Shown in pieces: positions 43,840-52,338 of a stretch of 64,000 bases of DNA. The notes below the pieces were generated by a model. The model was not told the origin of the DNA. It saw only the letters and a program-made list of their open reading frames with translations, and made no database searches. This stretch comes from Limnohabitans sp. T6-5. Lineage in GTDB: Bacteria; Pseudomonadota; Gammaproteobacteria; Burkholderiales; Burkholderiaceae_C. How positions within the stretch are numbered: the first letter of the stretch is position 1; every line of letters starts with the position of its first letter. The stretch is from contig NZ_NERV01000003.1 in assembly GCF_003063315.1 (NCBI RefSeq), positions 248,001 through 312,000 on the forward strand, written 5' to 3'. Made by a program: the position numbers and the translations under genes.

Positions 43840-45576
43840 TCAGTGGTTGTCTTTGGGCACAGCCGCGCCGCGCTGGCCGACCAAAAAGTCCATGTCTGCG
43901 CCTTCGTCGGCTTGCAGCACATGGTCGATGTAGAGCTTCCAGTAGCCCGACTGCATGGCGGGGGCAGGCTTTTCCCAGAGGGACAAGCGCTTGGCCAGCT
44001 CTTCATCGCTGATGAGCAGTTGCAGTTTGCGCTCGGGCACATTGAGTTCGATCATGTCGCCGTTTTGCACCACGGCCAGCGGGCCACCGGCCGCGGCTTC
44101 AGGTGTGGTGTGCAGCACCACGGTGCCGTAGGCCGTGCCGCTCATGCGGGCGTCCGAGATGCGCACCATGTCGGTGATGCCTTTGCGCAGCACCTTGGGT
44201 GGCAGCGGCATGTTGCCCACTTCGGCCATGCCGGGGTAGCCCTTGGGGCCGCAGTTCTTGAGCACCAGAATGCAGTTTTCATCGACGTCCAAGCTTTCGT
44301 CGTCGATGCGTTTGTGAAAGTCGTGGCTGTCTTCAAACACCACGGCGCGCCCGGTGTGCACCATCAGCGCAGGGGTGGCCGCGCTGGGCTTGATGACCGC
44401 GCCACGCGGGGCCAGGTTGCCGCGCAAGATGGTGATGCCCGCTTTTTCCTTGAAGGGCTCGTCGAACTTCTTGATCACGCGCGGGTCGTAGTTCACGGCG
44501 CTGGCGATGTTCTCGCTCACGGTCTTGCCGCTCACGGTGACGATGTCCTTGTGCAGCAGGTGCTCGATCTCTTTCATGACCACCGGCAGGCCACCGGCGT
44601 AGCAGAAGTCTTCCATCAGGTGCTCGCCCGAGGGCTGCAAATTCAAGAGGCAGGGCAGCTCGCTGCCCAAGCGCTCGAAATCGTCCACGGTGAGCTTCAG
44701 ACCCAAGCGACCTGCAATCGCGATCAGGTGGATCACCGCGTTGGTCGAGCCGCCAATCGCCGCCAGCGTGCGGATGGCGTTTTCAAAGGCTTCGCGTGTG
44801 AGCACTTGGCTGATGGTTTGGTCGGTGTGCACCATCTCGACGATGCGCCGACCGGCCTCGCGGGCCAGCACATTGCGGCGGCCATCCACCGCAGGGTAAG
44901 CGGCGTTGCCTGGCAGGCCAATGCCCAGGGCCTCGACCATGCTGGCCATGGTGCTGGCGGTGCCCATGGTCATGCAGTGACCGTGGCTGCGGTGCATGCA
45001 GCTCTCTGCCTCAAAAAAGTCGGTCAGCTTCAGGGTGCCCGCACGCACTTGCTCGCTCATGCTCCACACGCCGGTGCCCGAGCCGAGTTCCTGGCCCCGC
45101 CATTTGCCATTCAGCATGGGGCCGCCCGACACGCCAATGGTGGGCAAGCCTGCGCTTGATGCCCCCATCAACAGGCTGGGGGTGGTCTTGTCGCAGCCCA
45201 TGAGCAGCACCACGCCGTCGATCGGGTTGCCGCGGATGCTTTCTTCGACGTCCATGGACGCCAGGTTGCGGTACAGCATGGCGGTGGGGCGCAGCAGCGT
45301 TTCGCCCAGGGACATCACCGGAAACTCGAGCGGAAAGCCACCGGCCTCGTACACACCGATCTTGACCTGCTCGGCCAGGGTGCGGAAGTGCGAGTTGCAG
45401 GGGGTCAGTTCGCTGAAGGTGTTGCAGATGCCGATGACGGGGCGTCCGTCGAACTGGTCGTGCGGCACGCCCTTGCCCTTGACCCAGCTGCGGTAGGCAA
45501 AGCCGTCGCGGTCTTGACGGCCAAACCATTGCTGGCTGCGGAGTTCTTCGGGTTTTTTGCGGGGAGAGGAGGCCAT
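43840..45576 (-). CDS. L-arabinonate-type sugar-acid dehydratase (IlvD/Edd family)
   Basis: A 578-residue Fe-S dehydratase: MGCDKTTPSLLMGASSAGLP, ESCMHRSHGHCMTMGTASTM, GGSTNAVIHLIAIAGRLG and SDARMSGTAYGTVVLHTTPE. The N-terminus (SQQWFGRQDRDGFAYRSWVK) is that of L-arabinonate/D-fuconate dehydratases rather than IlvD or Edd. It converts an aldonate to the 2-keto-3-deoxy acid. Divergent from the GntR-family regulator, with paired 25-bp operators between them. L-arabinonate is the best guess; D-xylonate or L-fuconate are alternatives. Confidence 0.88.
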   Translation of the reverse strand: MASSPRKKPEELRSQQWFGRQDRDGFAYRSWVKGKGVPHDQFDGRPVIGICNTFSELTPCNSHFRTLAEQVKIGVYEAGGFPLEFPVMSLGETLLRPTAMLYRNLASMDVEESIRGNPIDGVVLLMGCDKTTPSLLMGASSAGLPTIGVSGGPMLNGKWRGQELGSGTGVWSMSEQVRAGTLKLTDFFEAESCMHRSHGHCMTMGTASTMASMVEALGIGLPGNAAYPAVDGRRNVLAREAGRRIVEMVHTDQTISQVLTREAFENAIRTLAAIGGSTNAVIHLIAIAGRLGLKLTVDDFERLGSELPCLLNLQPSGEHLMEDFCYAGGLPVVMKEIEHLLHKDIVTVSGKTVSENIASAVNYDPRVIKKFDEPFKEKAGITILRGNLAPRGAVIKPSAATPALMVHTGRAVVFEDSHDFHKRIDDESLDVDENCILVLKNCGPKGYPGMAEVGNMPLPPKVLRKGITDMVRISDARMSGTAYGTVVLHTTPEAAAGGPLAVVQNGDMIELNVPERKLQLLISDEELAKRLSLWEKPAPAMQSGYWKLYIDHVLQADEGADMDFLVGQRGAAVPKDNH

Positions 45577-45609
45577 GGGGATGGTTTGATTCGGTGGTTT
45601 GGGAAAAAT

Positions 45610-45634
45610 CCGTTCAATCGTATGATGAATGAAG
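45610..45634. promoter_or_regulatory. 25-bp operator-like element, copy 1 (inverted)
   Basis: CCGTTCAATCGTATGATGAA then TGAAG is the reverse complement (two mismatches) of the element at 45722-45746. Each contains the palindromic core ATCRTATGAT, typical of FadR/GntR-type operators. It lies 34 bp upstream of the dehydratase start. Confidence 0.65.
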
Positions 45635-45721
45635 CGAGGCTGCCACCATGTAAACCCTGAGACAGGGCTGTGTTCTCTCAGTCAAATACCCGTCTTCAGG
45701 GTTTTCCTCAGGCTTGAAAAT

Positions 45722-45746
45722 CTTCATTCATCATATGATTGATCGG
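45722..45746. promoter_or_regulatory. 25-bp operator-like element, copy 2
   Basis: CTTCATTCATCATATGATTG then ATCGG, with the perfect core palindrome ATCATATGAT at 45730-45739. It lies 16 bp before the GntR gene start and mirrors the copy at 45610, so the regulator probably controls both divergent units and its own synthesis. Confidence 0.65.
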
Positions 45747-45762
45747 GTACATCTCATCACCC

Positions 45763-46509
45763 ATGGTCAAAAACGCACACGGTCACACCCTCGATTTGCT
45801 CGGGCAAGCCATCTTGTCGGGCCAGTACGCCGTGGGTGCGAGTTTGCCGCCTGAGCCCTTGCTGTGTGAGCAGTTTGGCGTCAGCCGCACTGTCGTGCGT
45901 GAAGCCATCAAATCGCTGGTGGCCAAAGGACTGATTTCCACAGGCCCCAAAGTGGGCACCCGTGTGCTGCAAGATGACCAGTGGAACTGGTTTGACCCCG
46001 ACGTCATCACCTGGCAGGCCCAGGCTGGGTTGACGCCCGAGTTCTTGCGCGATTTGCAGGAGCTGCGACGCGTGGTGGAGCCCGCGGCCGTGCGCCTGGC
46101 CGCCGAAAAAGCCACAGACGAAGACATCGCGGAAATTGAAGCGGCCTATGCGGGCATGAAGCAGGCGGTAGAGCAGGGGGGCGACTATGTGGTGTACGAC
46201 TTGCGCTTTCACCAGGGCTTGCTGCACGCCTCGCACAACCGCATGCTGATTCAGATGGGCAAGGCCCTGAGCGCCTTGCTGCGCACCAGTTTTGAAATTT
46301 CTACCCGCATCCAGGATGGGCCCCGCAGTTCATTGCCGCTGCACCGTTCGGTGCTGGACGCGGTGATCCAACACGCGCCAGACAAGGCCGAGCGGGCCAT
46401 CATGGTGCTGATCAATGGCGCACACGAAGACATTGAGCGTGTGGTGTCCACGCGGCGAAAAATTCCAGGCCTGACGGGTGTGCCCGCACGCCTGAAAAAA
46501 GCGGCTTGA
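45763..46509 (+). CDS. GntR/FadR-family transcriptional regulator
   Basis: A 248-residue regulator with an N-terminal winged helix (ILSGQYAVGASLPPEPLLCE then QFGVSRTVVREAIKSLVAKG, about residues 18-57) and a C-terminal FCD domain holding a metal/acid-binding His and Asp set (DLRFHQGLLHASHN; LPLHRSVLDAV). I start at ATG 45763 rather than an upstream TTG. Flanking operators suggest control of the arabinonate-type dehydratase/denD unit and the dctP gene that follows 44 bp later. Confidence 0.9.
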   Translation: MVKNAHGHTLDLLGQAILSGQYAVGASLPPEPLLCEQFGVSRTVVREAIKSLVAKGLISTGPKVGTRVLQDDQWNWFDPDVITWQAQAGLTPEFLRDLQELRRVVEPAAVRLAAEKATDEDIAEIEAAYAGMKQAVEQGGDYVVYDLRFHQGLLHASHNRMLIQMGKALSALLRTSFEISTRIQDGPRSSLPLHRSVLDAVIQHAPDKAERAIMVLINGAHEDIERVVSTRRKIPGLTGVPARLKKAA

Positions 46510-46553
46510 GTTTTATTGATTTTCAACCCTGTGTTTTTTATTAGGAGACAAAC

Positions 46554-47561
46554 ATGTTCAAACGCAGAAATCTGGTGACGCTCTTGGTGGGCACCTTCCT
46601 GGTGGCTGGCAGTGCCATGGCGCAGTTCTCGGAGCGCAACATCAAGTTCACCAACGGTGTGAACGAAGATCACCCCGTGGGCGTGGGTGTCAAAAAGATG
46701 CAGGAAATTCTGGCCGCCAAATCGGGCGGCAAGATGAAGATAACCGCCTTCTGGGGCGGCATGGCCGGTGGCGACTTGCAAGCCACCCAGGCTTTGCGTG
46801 CGGGCACGCAAGAGATGGTGTGCACCTCCAGCTCGCCGCTGGTGGGCATCGTCAAGGAGCTGGGCGTGTTCGACTTGCCCTTCTTGTTTGCCAACGAGAA
46901 AGAAGCCGATGCGGTGCTGGACGGCCCGGCAGGCAAGTACTTCAATGCCAAGCTCGAAGCCGCTGGTTTGGTGAACCTGGCTTATTGGGAAAACGGTTTC
47001 CGTAACCTGACCAACAGCAAGCGCCCTGTGGCCAAGCTCGAGGACTTTGAAGGCGTCAAAGTGCGCGTGATGCAAAACAACATCTTCCTGGACACCTTCA
47101 AGACCCTGGGCACCAACGCTGTGCCCATGGCCTTCCCTGAGGTGTTCTCTGCGCTGGAAAGCCGCGCCATTGACGGCCAGGAAAACCCTTTTGTGACCAT
47201 TGAGACCTCCAAGTTCAACGAAGTGCAAAAGTACCTGAGCGTGACACGCCACGCCTACACGCCCTTCCTGATCCTGTACAGCAAGAAGCTGTGGGACCAG
47301 CTGAACCCGCAAGAGCAAGCGCTTTTGCGTGAAGCCGCCATCGAAGGCCAAAAGGTCGAGCGTGCGGCCAACCGCACCTTGAACGAGAAGTCGCTCGCAT
47401 CGCTCAAGACCAAGGGCATGCAGGTCAACGAAGTCAGCGCGGCTGAGCAAAACCGCATCCGCGCCAAAGTGGCTGCTGTCTATGACAAGCACAAGGACTC
47501 GATCGGTGCCGACGCCATCAAAGTCGTGCAAGACGAACTCAAAAAAGCACGCGGCGGTTGA
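46554..47561 (+). CDS. TRAP transporter periplasmic binding protein (DctP family), orphan
   Basis: A 335-residue protein with signal peptide (LVTLLVGTFLVAGSAMA). DctP features: GVKKMQEILAAKSGGKMKIT, AYWENGFRNLTNSKRPVAKL (the conserved Arg of the carboxylate pocket), LESRAIDGQENPFVTIETSK. No DctQM is next to it; the nearest pair is at 52339-54171. It follows the GntR gene, so its ligand is probably the aldonate handled by the neighbouring dehydratase. A terminator follows directly. Confidence 0.93.
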   Translation: MFKRRNLVTLLVGTFLVAGSAMAQFSERNIKFTNGVNEDHPVGVGVKKMQEILAAKSGGKMKITAFWGGMAGGDLQATQALRAGTQEMVCTSSSPLVGIVKELGVFDLPFLFANEKEADAVLDGPAGKYFNAKLEAAGLVNLAYWENGFRNLTNSKRPVAKLEDFEGVKVRVMQNNIFLDTFKTLGTNAVPMAFPEVFSALESRAIDGQENPFVTIETSKFNEVQKYLSVTRHAYTPFLILYSKKLWDQLNPQEQALLREAAIEGQKVERAANRTLNEKSLASLKTKGMQVNEVSAAEQNRIRAKVAAVYDKHKDSIGADAIKVVQDELKKARGG

Positions 47562-47573
47562 TCCATCGCGCCA

Positions 47574-47605
47574 AGCCCCACAGCCCCAAGCTGTGGGGCT
47601 TTTTT
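47574..47605 (+). terminator. Strong rho-independent terminator after dctP
   Basis: AGCCCCACAG pairs with CTGTGGGGCT (10 bp) across a 7-nt loop, followed by TTTTT. It lies 12 bp after the dctP stop and separates it from the enolase-superfamily gene. Confidence 0.9.
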
Positions 47606-47626
47606 AACGTCTGAAATGTTTGCACT

Positions 47627-48820
47627 ATGAAAATCACCCAACTCGAAACCATCCGCCTGGACGAATTTCCCAACATCATCTGGGTGCGATTGCACACCGA
47701 CGAGGGCCTGGTGGGCCTGGGCGAAACCTTCATGGGGGCACAGGCGGTCGAGGCTTATTTGCACGAGTGGGTCGCCCCCAAATTGATGGGGCAAGACCCG
47801 CTGGCCATCGAGTCGCGCCAACGCGATATCACGGGCTACTTGGGCTGGCGCGGGTCCGGCGTCGAGACACGCGGCAACTCGGCGGTGGACATTGCCCTCT
47901 GGGACATTTTTGGCAAGGCTGCAGGCATGCCGGTCTACACCGCCCTGGGCGGCAAGAGCCGCGACGAGATCCGCGTCTACAACACCTGCGCAGGCTACCA
48001 GTACATCCGCAGCAACGTGAACCAGACCAGCAGCAATTGGGGTCTGGGTAACAACGCTGGGCCCTACGAAGACCTGCAAGGCTTTTTGCACCGCGCCGAC
48101 GAGGTGGCCGAGTCGCTTTTGAGCGAAGGCATCACCGGCATGAAGATTTGGCCGTTTGACATGGCCGCAGAAAAATCGCACGGCCAATACATCAGCCCGC
48201 AAGACCTGAACACCGCGCTCGAGCCTTTCCGGAAAATTCGGAAGGCTGTGGGCGACAAGATGGACATCATGGTCGAGTTCCACAGCCTGTGGCGTTTGCC
48301 CATGGCGCAAAAAATCTCTCGCGCCTTGCAGGAGTTCGACACCTTCTGGCACGAGGACGCGATCCGCATGGACAGCCTCGATTTGCTCAAGCAGTACGCG
48401 GTGGACTGCAAGGCGCTGATTTGTGCGAGCGAAACGCTCAGCTACAAATGGGGCTTCAAGGACTATTTGCAAACCGGCGTGGCAGGTGTCGCCATGCTCG
48501 ATTTGAGCTGGTGCGGGGGCCTGACCGAAGCGCGCAAGATCGCCGCCATGGCCGACGCCTGGCAGCTGCCTGTGGCCCCGCACGATTGCACCGGGCCGGT
48601 GGTGTGGGCCGCGTCGACACATTTGTCGCTGCACGCGCCCAATGCACTGATCCAAGAGAGTGTGCGCGCTTTCTACACAGGCTGGTACAAGGAACTCGTG
48701 ACCGAGTTGCCGCAGGTGAAGAACGGCATGATCAGCCTCAACGGCAAGCCGGGCCTGGGTTTGGAGCTGCTGCCCGACTTGCACAAGCGGGCCGATGCGG
48801 TGGTGCGCGTCAGCCGATAA
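47627..48820 (+). CDS. Enolase-superfamily (mandelate racemase/muconate lactonizing) sugar-acid dehydratase
   Basis: A 397-residue protein with capping domain and barrel. Catalytic residues visible are the Lys of GMKIWPFD, metal ligands Glu in MVEFHSL, Glu in WHEDAI, Glu in ASETLSYKW and the His in APHDCTGP. These mark an acid-sugar dehydratase or racemase of the MR group; the exact substrate is not assignable. It follows the dctP terminator by 21 bp, so may be read through or have its own promoter; it belongs with the sugar-acid catabolic genes. Confidence 0.85.
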   Translation: MKITQLETIRLDEFPNIIWVRLHTDEGLVGLGETFMGAQAVEAYLHEWVAPKLMGQDPLAIESRQRDITGYLGWRGSGVETRGNSAVDIALWDIFGKAAGMPVYTALGGKSRDEIRVYNTCAGYQYIRSNVNQTSSNWGLGNNAGPYEDLQGFLHRADEVAESLLSEGITGMKIWPFDMAAEKSHGQYISPQDLNTALEPFRKIRKAVGDKMDIMVEFHSLWRLPMAQKISRALQEFDTFWHEDAIRMDSLDLLKQYAVDCKALICASETLSYKWGFKDYLQTGVAGVAMLDLSWCGGLTEARKIAAMADAWQLPVAPHDCTGPVVWAASTHLSLHAPNALIQESVRAFYTGWYKELVTELPQVKNGMISLNGKPGLGLELLPDLHKRADAVVRVSR

Positions 48821-48827
48821 GAGTTTG

Positions 48828-49047
48828 CAGGAGCCCCGCCCTCGGGGCGAAGGGTGTTGGTCTGCAAGGGTTCTGTCGCGACGAGGGCGTCGCTCCTACA
48901 AGGGGCAGGGGCGCGCCTTTTGTGGGAGCCCCGCTCTCGGGGCGAAGGGGGGTGGTCTGCAAGGGTTCTATCGCGACGAGGGCGTCGCTCCTACAGGGGG
49001 GGGCAGGGGCGCGCATTTTGTAGGAGCCGCGCCCTCGCGGCGATGAG
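48828..49047. repeat. Array of REP-like palindromes between convergent genes
   Basis: Three GGAGCCCCGC/GGAGCCGCGC-type elements at 48828, 48922 and 49020, with intervening inverse copies TCGCGACGAGGGCGTCGCTC (near 48881 and 48975), form BIME-like pairs. The first two units share CTGCAAGGGTTCT-type spacers at a period of about 94-98 bp. The array lies between the enolase-superfamily gene (plus) and gnd (minus) and can form nested hairpins. Confidence 0.85.
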
Positions 49048-49052
49048 GCGGC

Positions 49053-50462
49053 TCAGCCGTTCCAGCGCGTGTGGAACTTGCCTGGCTTGTCCACACGTTG
49101 GTAGGTGTGCGCGCCAAAGTAGTCGCGCTGGGCCTGCAACAGGTTGGCCGGGAGGCGGGCCGAGCGGTAGGCGTCGTAGTAGCTCAGGGCGCTCATGAAC
49201 GAGGGCACGGCCACGCCGTGCAGGGCACCCAGGGCCACGACTTCGCGCAGGTCCTGGTGGCAGCGGGCCATCACGGCTGCAAAGTGCGGGTCCATCAGCA
49301 GGTTGTCCAAGGCCGGGTCGCGTTCGTGGGCCTGGCGGATGTCTTCGAGCAAGCTGGCGCGGATGATGCAGCCCGCCCGCCAGACCGAGGCCACGGTGCC
49401 CATGGGCAGTTGCCACTGGTACTCTTTGTCGGCGGCGCGCAGCACGCTGAAGCCTTGCGCATAAGCGCAGACTTTGGCCGCGAGCAAGGCGCGCTGGATT
49501 TTTTGCAGCACTTCATCTCGGTTGGCCGGGGTTTGGGCGGCAGGGCCACTGAGCACCTGTGCGGCCTGTTGCCGCTCGGCGTGCAGCGCACTCATGGTGC
49601 GTGCAAACACGGCGTTGGCAATGGTCGGGGCCGTCACGCCCAGGTCGAGGGCGACCTGGCTGGCCCATTTGCCCGTGCCTTTTTGCTCGGCCGTGTCGAG
49701 AATTTTGTCCACCAACGCCTCGCCGGTTTCGGGGTCGGTGTGATCCAGGATGTCGGCGGTGATGCCGATCAGGTAACTGCTGAGTTCACCCTCGTTCCAG
49801 GTGCGGAACACCGCGCTCATCTCCGCCGGGCGCATGCCCAGCAGCTGGTGCATCAGCCAGTAGGCTTCGCAGATGGTTTGCATGTCGGCGTACTCGATGC
49901 CGTTGTGCACCATCTTCACAAAGTGGCCTGAGCCACCGGGCCCCATCCATTCGCAGCAGGGCTGACCGTCGTCGGTCTTGGCAGCGATGGCTTGCAGCAT
50001 GGGGCGCAGGCGTGGCCAGGCGTCGGCGTGACCGCCGGGCATCAGGGCGGGGCCGCGCAGTGCGCCTTCTTCGCCACCGCTCACGCCCGCACCCACGTAG
50101 TGGATGCCCGAGCCTTCGAGCGCACGCATGCGCCGCTGGGTGTCGGTGTAGAGGGTGTTGCCCCCGTCCATGACCACATCGCCTGCGCTCAGAAGGGGTT
50201 GCAAATCGGCCAGCACCGCATCGACCGCAGCGCCTGCAGGCACCATGAGCCAGATGCAACGGGGGCTGTGCAGCGAATCCACCAGCGCGGCCAGCGAGGG
50301 CGCGGCTTGGGCACGCAGGCCCTGGGTGCGCTCGCCAAAGCTCTGGCGCTTGCCCGCGTCGAGGTCAAAACCGCACACCGAAAACCCGTTGCGCTCCAGA
50401 TTCAGGGCCAGGTTTTCGCCCATCACCCCCAGGCCAATCAGGCCAATGTCCATCTTCTGCAT
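49053..50462 (-). CDS. gnd: 6-phosphogluconate dehydrogenase, decarboxylating
   Basis: A 469-residue long-form Gnd. NADP-binding IGLIGLGVMGENLALNLERN (5-24), substrate-binding VSGGEEGALRGPALMPGGHA, catalytic GGSGHFVKMVHNGIEYADMQ (Lys), and GTGKWASQVALDLGVTAPTI are all present. It oxidises 6-phosphogluconate to ribulose-5-phosphate. It is the last gene of the idn/TRAP operon on the minus strand (9 bp after the SDR). ATG 50453 is an alternative start. Confidence 0.95.
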   Translation of the reverse strand: MQKMDIGLIGLGVMGENLALNLERNGFSVCGFDLDAGKRQSFGERTQGLRAQAAPSLAALVDSLHSPRCIWLMVPAGAAVDAVLADLQPLLSAGDVVMDGGNTLYTDTQRRMRALEGSGIHYVGAGVSGGEEGALRGPALMPGGHADAWPRLRPMLQAIAAKTDDGQPCCEWMGPGGSGHFVKMVHNGIEYADMQTICEAYWLMHQLLGMRPAEMSAVFRTWNEGELSSYLIGITADILDHTDPETGEALVDKILDTAEQKGTGKWASQVALDLGVTAPTIANAVFARTMSALHAERQQAAQVLSGPAAQTPANRDEVLQKIQRALLAAKVCAYAQGFSVLRAADKEYQWQLPMGTVASVWRAGCIIRASLLEDIRQAHERDPALDNLLMDPHFAAVMARCHQDLREVVALGALHGVAVPSFMSALSYYDAYRSARLPANLLQAQRDYFGAHTYQRVDKPGKFHTRWNG

Positions 50463-50471
50463 AGGCCGGGT

Positions 50472-51221
50472 TCAGCCGCGTCCGACAAAAGGCATGTTGG
50501 TGGCCATCACCGTGGTGAACAGGATGTTGGCCGACAGCGGCAGACGCGACATGGTGAGGAAGGTGTCGACCACGGCCGACATGTCCATGCGGGGCTCGGC
50601 CTTGATGGTGCCGTCGGCCTGGGGCACACCCTTGGCCATGCGCTCGGTCATGTCGGAGGCCACGTTGCCGATGTCGATTTGCCCCACGGCGATGCTGAAG
50701 GCGCGCCCGTCCAGCGAGGCGGCGCGGGTCAGGCCCGAGATGGCATGCTTGGTGGCGGTGTAGGCAATGGAGCCGTAACGCGGCACATGGGCCGAGATCG
50801 AACCGTTGTTGATGATGCGGCCACCCTGTGGGCTTTGTTCCTGCATCAGCTTGAAGGCGTGCGAGAGGCAATAGAACGCGCCGTTCAGGTTGACGTCGAC
50901 CATGCGGCGCCAGTCGTCACCCGTGATGTCACCGGGCAGGGTGGTGGGCAGCGAAATGCCCGCGTTGTTGAACAACAAATCGAGGCGACCGAATTGGGTG
51001 CGAACTTGCTCGAACAAGGCCTTGACCTGTTCTTCGCTGGACACATCGGCAGAGATGGCCACGCCGTTGGCGGCGTTGGCACCGGCTTTGGCGATGGTCT
51101 CTTGCAGGGCTTCGGTGCGGCGACCCACCAGCACCACGTGCCAGCCTTCCTTGAGCAGGCCGAGGGCGCAAGCCTGGCCAATGCCGGAGCTGGCGCCGGT
51201 GACGAGAGCGACTTTTTTCAT
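50472..51221 (-). CDS. SDR-family oxidoreductase
   Basis: A 249-residue classical SDR: TGASSGIGQACALGL (8-22), NNAG near residue 89, catalytic Ser in NNGSISAH and YTATK (Y-x3-K). Downstream of the L-idonate dehydrogenase gene in the same minus-strand operon, it probably interconverts a keto-aldonate or related sugar. No specific substrate is indicated. Confidence 0.88.
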   Translation of the reverse strand: MKKVALVTGASSGIGQACALGLLKEGWHVVLVGRRTEALQETIAKAGANAANGVAISADVSSEEQVKALFEQVRTQFGRLDLLFNNAGISLPTTLPGDITGDDWRRMVDVNLNGAFYCLSHAFKLMQEQSPQGGRIINNGSISAHVPRYGSIAYTATKHAISGLTRAASLDGRAFSIAVGQIDIGNVASDMTERMAKGVPQADGTIKAEPRMDMSAVVDTFLTMSRLPLSANILFTTVMATNMPFVGRG

Positions 51222-51273
51222 GGAGGTGACTTTCAGAAATTTAGGGGCAAGGCTTCAGGAATGTGTGCGATTT

Positions 51274-52314
51274 TCACGCTTCTGCAAAGGCGATTTGCAC
51301 TTTGAGCGACTGGCTCTTGTCGGCGGCCAGCTCAAAGGCTTCGAGGGCGCGGTCCATGGGCAAGATGCCGGTGATCACCGGCTTGCCATTGACCAGGCCT
51401 TCGTTCAAGAATCGCACCGCCGTGGCGAATTCGGCGTGGAAGCGGAAGGTGCCGCGCAGATCGACCTCTTTGGCCACGATCTGTGTCATGGGCAGGCTGA
51501 TGTCGCCACCCATGCCCACGGTGATGAGCACGCCGCGCGGCACGATGACGTCCAGCCCCGTGCGCAAAGCGGCTTCGCTGCCCGAGGCCTCGAACACGAC
51601 GTCAAACTGGCCTTTGTCTACTTTGTATTTGTCCAGCGCTTGGGCCTGTGTCTTGAGGTTGATGGTTTCGTCTGCGCCCATTTCCTTGGCGCATTTCAGG
51701 GGCAGGTCGGCGATGTCGGCGGCGACGATGCGTGCAGCGCCTGCGCGGCGCAAAGCGCCGATCAAGAGCGAGCCAATCGGGCCGCAACCGGTCACCAGCA
51801 CCTGCTTGCCCAGCACGCTGCCTGCGCGCTGGATGGCGTGCAGGCCCACCGACAAAGGTTCTGCCAGGGCGGCTTCGGACAGGCTCAGGTGGTCGGCAAT
51901 CGGGTGGGCTTGGTAGCCCTCGATGACCAGCTGCTCAGAGAACGCGCCCTGGATGTGCGGGAAGGGCATGGCGCTGCCATAAAAGCGCATGTTCAAGCAA
52001 TGGTTGTGCTGGCCCGCCTGGCAAAAGCGGCACTGGCCGCAAGGGCGCGAGGGCGATATGGCAATGCGCTGGCCTGCGGCCACGCCTTGGACTTCAGAGC
52101 CCACGGTCCGCACGATGCCGGACACTTCGTGGCCCAGAGCAATCGGCTCCTTGATGCGCACGGTGCCAAAGCCACCGTGCTGGGCGTAGTGCAGGTCCGA
52201 GCCGCAAATGCCGCCATAAGCGACTTGCACCTGAAGCTGATGGGGGTTCAGAGTGGGCAGCTCACGCTGCTCCAGTCGCAAATCGCGGGGGCCGTGGCAA
52301 ATGACAGAACGCAT
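51274..52314 (-). CDS. idnD: L-idonate 5-dehydrogenase-like zinc alcohol dehydrogenase
   Basis: A 346-residue MDR: catalytic zinc site GGICGSDLHY and GHEVSG, structural zinc cysteines CGQCRFCQAGQHNHC, and Rossmann VLVTGCGPIGSLLIGALRRA. The HYAQHGGFGTVRIKEPIALG segment is like IdnD, which oxidises L-idonate to 5-keto-D-gluconate. Paired with idnO-like and gntK-like genes in the same operon. ATG 52314 is preferred over an upstream TTG. Confidence 0.86.
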   Translation of the reverse strand: MRSVICHGPRDLRLEQRELPTLNPHQLQVQVAYGGICGSDLHYAQHGGFGTVRIKEPIALGHEVSGIVRTVGSEVQGVAAGQRIAISPSRPCGQCRFCQAGQHNHCLNMRFYGSAMPFPHIQGAFSEQLVIEGYQAHPIADHLSLSEAALAEPLSVGLHAIQRAGSVLGKQVLVTGCGPIGSLLIGALRRAGAARIVAADIADLPLKCAKEMGADETINLKTQAQALDKYKVDKGQFDVVFEASGSEAALRTGLDVIVPRGVLITVGMGGDISLPMTQIVAKEVDLRGTFRFHAEFATAVRFLNEGLVNGKPVITGILPMDRALEAFELAADKSQSLKVQIAFAEA

Positions 52315-52338
52315 GGGGATCAACTTTCAATCAGGAAT

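Noticed and set aside
43354..45159. Plus-strand frame of 601 codons over the dehydratase and denD
   Set aside because: Antisense shadow, His/Gln rich, no recognisable domain.
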